27,119 nucleotides of DNA. Origin: Erysipelotrichia bacterium (GTDB lineage: Bacteria; Bacillota_I; Bacilli_A; Erysipelotrichales; Erysipelotrichaceae). The notes under the pieces are model-generated. The model saw only the letters and a list, made by a program, of their open reading frames with translations, had not been told where the DNA came from and did not search any database. Each line of letters starts with the position of its first letter. Position 1 is the first letter of the stretch. Positions 24,771-27,119 of this stretch are shown here, one piece after another. Location: contig SABF01000005.1 of NCBI GenBank assembly GCA_009929095.1, positions 1 through 27,119 on the forward strand. Reading direction: 5' to 3'. A program made the translations under genes and the position numbers.

Positions 24771-25089
24771 ATTGATTCTCGTTGTTTTCTGAGTGTACAG
24801 GCGGCATGCTTTCTGCCTGTGATTTATTGCGGTTCTTCTGGAATTCTGCTTCATCCAGAGCCTCCTGCTCTGCCTGTGCTTTGTCCCGTTCTTCTTTTTC
24901 TTTCTGGCGTTTGATTTCCTTATCATATTCATCATAGTAAATATGCTGGACATCAGGGCTGAGGGGCACATGATATTCTTCATTGCCGTTTTCGACACGT
25001 TCCTTCATCTTCTGCTTCTTATTCCAGGTCTGATACAAAGCTAGCGCAATAATAATGACTGCGATGATCGCTGCTGAACTGAGTTCCAT
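24769..25089 (-). CDS. Small membrane-anchored hypothetical protein
   Basis: This 106-residue protein has an N-terminal membrane helix (about 5-20, MELSSAAIIAVIIIALAL) followed by a basic stretch, NKKQKMKER, so the C-terminus should be cytoplasmic. The rest is highly charged, with a Lys/Glu/Gln-rich segment (about 55-95) likely to be helical or a coiled coil. No catalytic motif is visible and I recognise no family. The start is well supported by AAGGAGCG. A TAGAAT element (minus) about 35 bases upstream may be its -10. An overlapping frame on the same strand (24744-24998) is a shadow. Confidence 0.75.
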   Translation of the reverse strand: MELSSAAIIAVIIIALALYQTWNKKQKMKERVENGNEEYHVPLSPDVQHIYYDEYDKEIKRQKEKEERDKAQAEQEALDEAEFQKNRNKSQAESMPPVHSENNENQ

Positions 25090-25204
25090 AGTTATGACGC
25101 TCCTTGTTGGTTACTGAGATTCTAACACAGCCAGTCAGAAAATGAATGTGTTCATGCTGGCAATATGCAGTACACTGTACACAATCATATGGAAGGAGGC
25201 CGTT

Positions 25205-25672
25205 ATGTCATTTCAGAAAGCTTCAGAATACCTAAAGAGAAAAGGGTATGAAAATCACATTATCATACTGAAGGAAAGCAGTGCCACGGTGGTGCTGGCC
25301 GCAGAAGCGATCGGCTGTAAACCGGATCATATTGCCAAGACACTTGGATTCTTGCTGGAAAAAGAGCCTGTTTTGATTGTAATGTCCGGACTGAGCCGAG
25401 TCGACAACGCAAAGTTCAAAGCAGTATTTCATACCAAGGCAAAGATGATTCCCTCGTTTGAAGTAGAAAGCATAACCGGTCACGCACCGGGCGGAGTATG
25501 CCCGTTTGGACGCAATGCCGGTGTAAAAGTATATCTTGATAAAAGCCTTAAGAACTATGACACAGTATATCCTGCATGCGGGGATGATCACAGTGCAGTT
25601 ATGCTGACCTTGGCTCAGCTGGAAGAACTGTCGATACCGGCTGGCTGGGTGGATATCGCGAAAGAGAAATAA
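25205..25672 (+). CDS. YbaK/EbsC-family aminoacyl-tRNA deacylase
   Basis: This 155-residue protein belongs to the YbaK/ProX superfamily, which removes wrongly attached amino acids from tRNA, typically Cys- or Ala-tRNA-Pro. Visible family features are the conserved lysine in HIAKTLGF, the MSGLSRVDNAKFKAVF segment, the GHAPGGVCPFG loop and the closing HSAVMLTLAQLEEL. The start at 25205 has a near-perfect site, GGAAGGAGG, and gives the family's usual length; an in-frame ATG at 25142 would add 21 unconserved residues. The exact tRNA substrate cannot be read from sequence. Its 3' end lies six bases from the convergent lysA stop codon, with no terminator between them. Confidence 0.9.
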   Translation: MSFQKASEYLKRKGYENHIIILKESSATVVLAAEAIGCKPDHIAKTLGFLLEKEPVLIVMSGLSRVDNAKFKAVFHTKAKMIPSFEVESITGHAPGGVCPFGRNAGVKVYLDKSLKNYDTVYPACGDDHSAVMLTLAQLEELSIPAGWVDIAKEK

Positions 25673-25678
25673 TCGGAA

Positions 25679-26875
25679 TCAGAACAGACGCAGTAAATCA
25701 GCGATAGTTTCTCTTCTTCGAATCAGTCTGGTTTGATTGTCGCTGATGAGTACTTCAGCCGGCCGCAGTCTGCCATTGTAGCTAGAAGCCATGGAGTATC
25801 CATAAGCGCCAGCATTCAGAATCCCGATCAGATCTCCTCGCTGTGTTTTGGCGAGGTATCTTTCTTTGCCAAGAATATCCCCGCTCTCACAGATATTGCC
25901 GGTCACAGTGACGAGTTCTTTCTCGTTTGAATCAGAATAGCTGACAATTTCATGCCATGCATCATATAGAACTGGCCGCATCAGCACATTGAATCCGATA
26001 TCAGTGCCAATATATTCTGTATCAAGATAATGCTTGACCGCATTGACAGTTCCAAGCAGCTGGCCGCATTCTGCAACAAGATATCTGCCAGGCTCAGTGC
26101 GAATCTCAATTGGCGAAAGATGGGCGTCTTCAATGATCTGATCCAGAGCGGTACCCATTGCCGGAAGATCGAGTCGAGCTTCACCGTGATAAGGGACACC
26201 AAAGCCGCCGCCAAGATCTATGAATTTCAGTTCAGTGAATCGCTTTGATTCACGAAACAGGATCTCGGCAGCTTTCAGATATACAGAAGGGTCCAGAAAT
26301 AAGGATCCGATATGGCTGCAGATGCCGGTGATATGCAGGTCATGCTTTCTGGCAATGAAATCGACTTCATCCAGCTGAGTCAGAGAGATGCCGAATTTAG
26401 TATGTCCTCCGGTAATCACTTTCTGATGATGTCCATCGCCAATGCCTGGATTGATGCGGATTGCAGCATCGTGATGCGGTGCCGCACAGCCAAAAGCATC
26501 CAGCTGATCCAATGAATCAAGGCATACGGAAATATTCTGCCGGACAGCTGACAGCATCTCTTCTTGAGAGACATTGTTGCTGTAAAAAGTGATCTCTTCT
26601 GGATTGAATCCGGCATTGAGATCGAGGAAGATTTCTCCCGGTGACATGGCATCTGCCCTAAAGCCTTCTTCATGAATGATCCGAAGAAGTTCAGTATTCG
26701 AGTTGGCTTTGGCGGAATAGCATGGTGCATAATGCGGATAACCAATGAGGTGCTTCAGTTCATGGCATCTTTTTCTAAGAATCTTTTCATCGTATACATA
26801 CAGCGGAGAACCATATTTCTGTATCAGTTCTTTCGCCTGTGACTTTGTCACGATCAGCGCATTGTTCATCTGCAT
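25679..26875 (-). CDS. lysA: Diaminopimelate decarboxylase
   Basis: This 398-residue PLP enzyme converts meso-diaminopimelate to lysine, the last step of that pathway, in the cytoplasm. The PLP lysine is K56 in the YSAKANSN motif. Other family landmarks are RINPGIGDGHHQ with HTKFGI, the GGGFGVPY phosphate-binding loop, EPGRYLVAECG, the catalytic CESGD and the C-terminal AGAYGYSMASSYN. These separate it from ornithine and arginine decarboxylases of the same fold. An alternative start two codons later is possible; the site AAAGAAGA is modest. No other lysine gene is adjacent, so it appears to be a single-gene unit, with TATAAT on the minus strand at 26893-26898. Confidence 0.95.
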   Translation of the reverse strand: MQMNNALIVTKSQAKELIQKYGSPLYVYDEKILRKRCHELKHLIGYPHYAPCYSAKANSNTELLRIIHEEGFRADAMSPGEIFLDLNAGFNPEEITFYSNNVSQEEMLSAVRQNISVCLDSLDQLDAFGCAAPHHDAAIRINPGIGDGHHQKVITGGHTKFGISLTQLDEVDFIARKHDLHITGICSHIGSLFLDPSVYLKAAEILFRESKRFTELKFIDLGGGFGVPYHGEARLDLPAMGTALDQIIEDAHLSPIEIRTEPGRYLVAECGQLLGTVNAVKHYLDTEYIGTDIGFNVLMRPVLYDAWHEIVSYSDSNEKELVTVTGNICESGDILGKERYLAKTQRGDLIGILNAGAYGYSMASSYNGRLRPAEVLISDNQTRLIRRRETIADLLRLF

Positions 26876-26892
26876 TATCTTCTTTCGCCTGT

Positions 26893-26898
26893 ATTATA
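26893..26898 (-). promoter_or_regulatory. -10 element of lysA
   Basis: Reading the minus strand there is a perfect TATAAT 18 bases before the ATG. No good -35 at the usual distance is visible. The very short leader leaves no room for a lysine riboswitch. Confidence 0.5.
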
Positions 26899-27011
26899 AA
26901 CATATCGTGAACAATGAGTACAGGAATTAATCACCAAAAATTCACCTGCTCTTTACTCTGTGTTAAGGAAGTCTGCCTATGCTGAATACGTAAAGGAGAT
27001 ATAGAGGACAC

Positions 27012-27119
27012 ATGAGAAAAGAGATTCCGATATTAGTATTCAGTGCAGTGCTGGCAATGGCTGGATGCAGTTCGGCAGCCGCCGCATCATCTTCGGCAGA
27101 CAGCAGCGCTGATACGGGA
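27012..27119 (+). CDS. Lipoprotein, N-terminal part (cut by window edge)
   Basis: The first 36 codons of a gene that continues past the right edge. They encode a lipoprotein signal peptide, MRKE then a hydrophobic core, with lipobox AMAGC and lipidation expected at Cys19, followed by a Ser/Ala-rich linker. The linker resembles that of the ABC binding lipoprotein at 3541-4620, so a solute-binding protein is likely, but no domain is visible yet. AAAGGAG lies 13 bases upstream of the ATG, a rather long gap. Confidence 0.75.
   Translation, partial: MRKEIPILVFSAVLAMAGCSSAAAASSSADSSADTG

Noticed and set aside
1..27119. CRISPR arrays, tRNA or rRNA genes, intact insertion sequences
   Set aside because: I scanned for regularly spaced repeats, tRNA T-arm patterns (GGTTCRANYCC) and transposase genes and found none that hold up by eye.

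Overview
The window looks like chromosomal DNA of a Gram-positive bacterium of the phylum Bacillota with mid-range GC. The evidence is strong AGGAGG-type ribosome binding sites, short lipoprotein signal peptides, a T-box leader in front of metG, AsnA-type asparagine synthetase, and many intrinsic hairpin-plus-T-run terminators. The mixture of genes would suit the Erysipelotrichia, but that assignment is an inference and no rRNA is present to test it. I see no prophage, CRISPR array, intact insertion sequence, tRNA or rRNA.

Layout. 1-1.3 kb: a cold-shock protein on the minus strand, then a long gene-free stretch that ends in a methionine T-box leader. 1.3-7.5 kb: metG, then a three-gene ABC importer operon (binding lipoprotein, ATPase, fused permease) of the FbpABC/AfuABC class. 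7.5-10.3 kb: a decayed transposase-like fragment, NAD kinase, and a divergent PTS IIC-IIB-like membrane protein with altered key motifs. 10.8-13.4 kb: a large c-di-GMP signalling protein (receiver, degenerate GGDEF, intact EAL, PAS). 13.4-15.1 kb: rplK-rplA behind a leader that resembles an L1 autoregulatory site, then a small glutaredoxin-like protein. 15.1-16.2 kb: a tyrosine-recombinase-fold protein that has lost its catalytic residues. 16.4-18.3 kb: a HAD phosphatase and an M19 dipeptidase in an overlapping pair. 18.4-19.4 kb: asnA on the minus strand. 19.7-24.7 kb: a heterodimeric ABC exporter on the minus strand, divergent from its probable TetR-family regulator, followed by a 43-residue membrane protein. 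24.8-27.1 kb: a small membrane-anchored protein, a YbaK-type deacylase, diaminopimelate decarboxylase, and the start of a lipoprotein gene cut by the right edge.

Most of the window is housekeeping (translation, amino-acid and cofactor supply, transport). The items most worth a second look are proteins that keep a well-known fold but lack its active residues: the PTS-like protein (cysteine displaced by one residue, GITEP motif lost) and the recombinase-like protein (no Arg/His/Arg/Tyr). Also notable are the ABC exporter with a large extracellular insertion and a clean split of consensus and degenerate ATP sites, the overlooked small membrane protein, and several unexplained hairpins.
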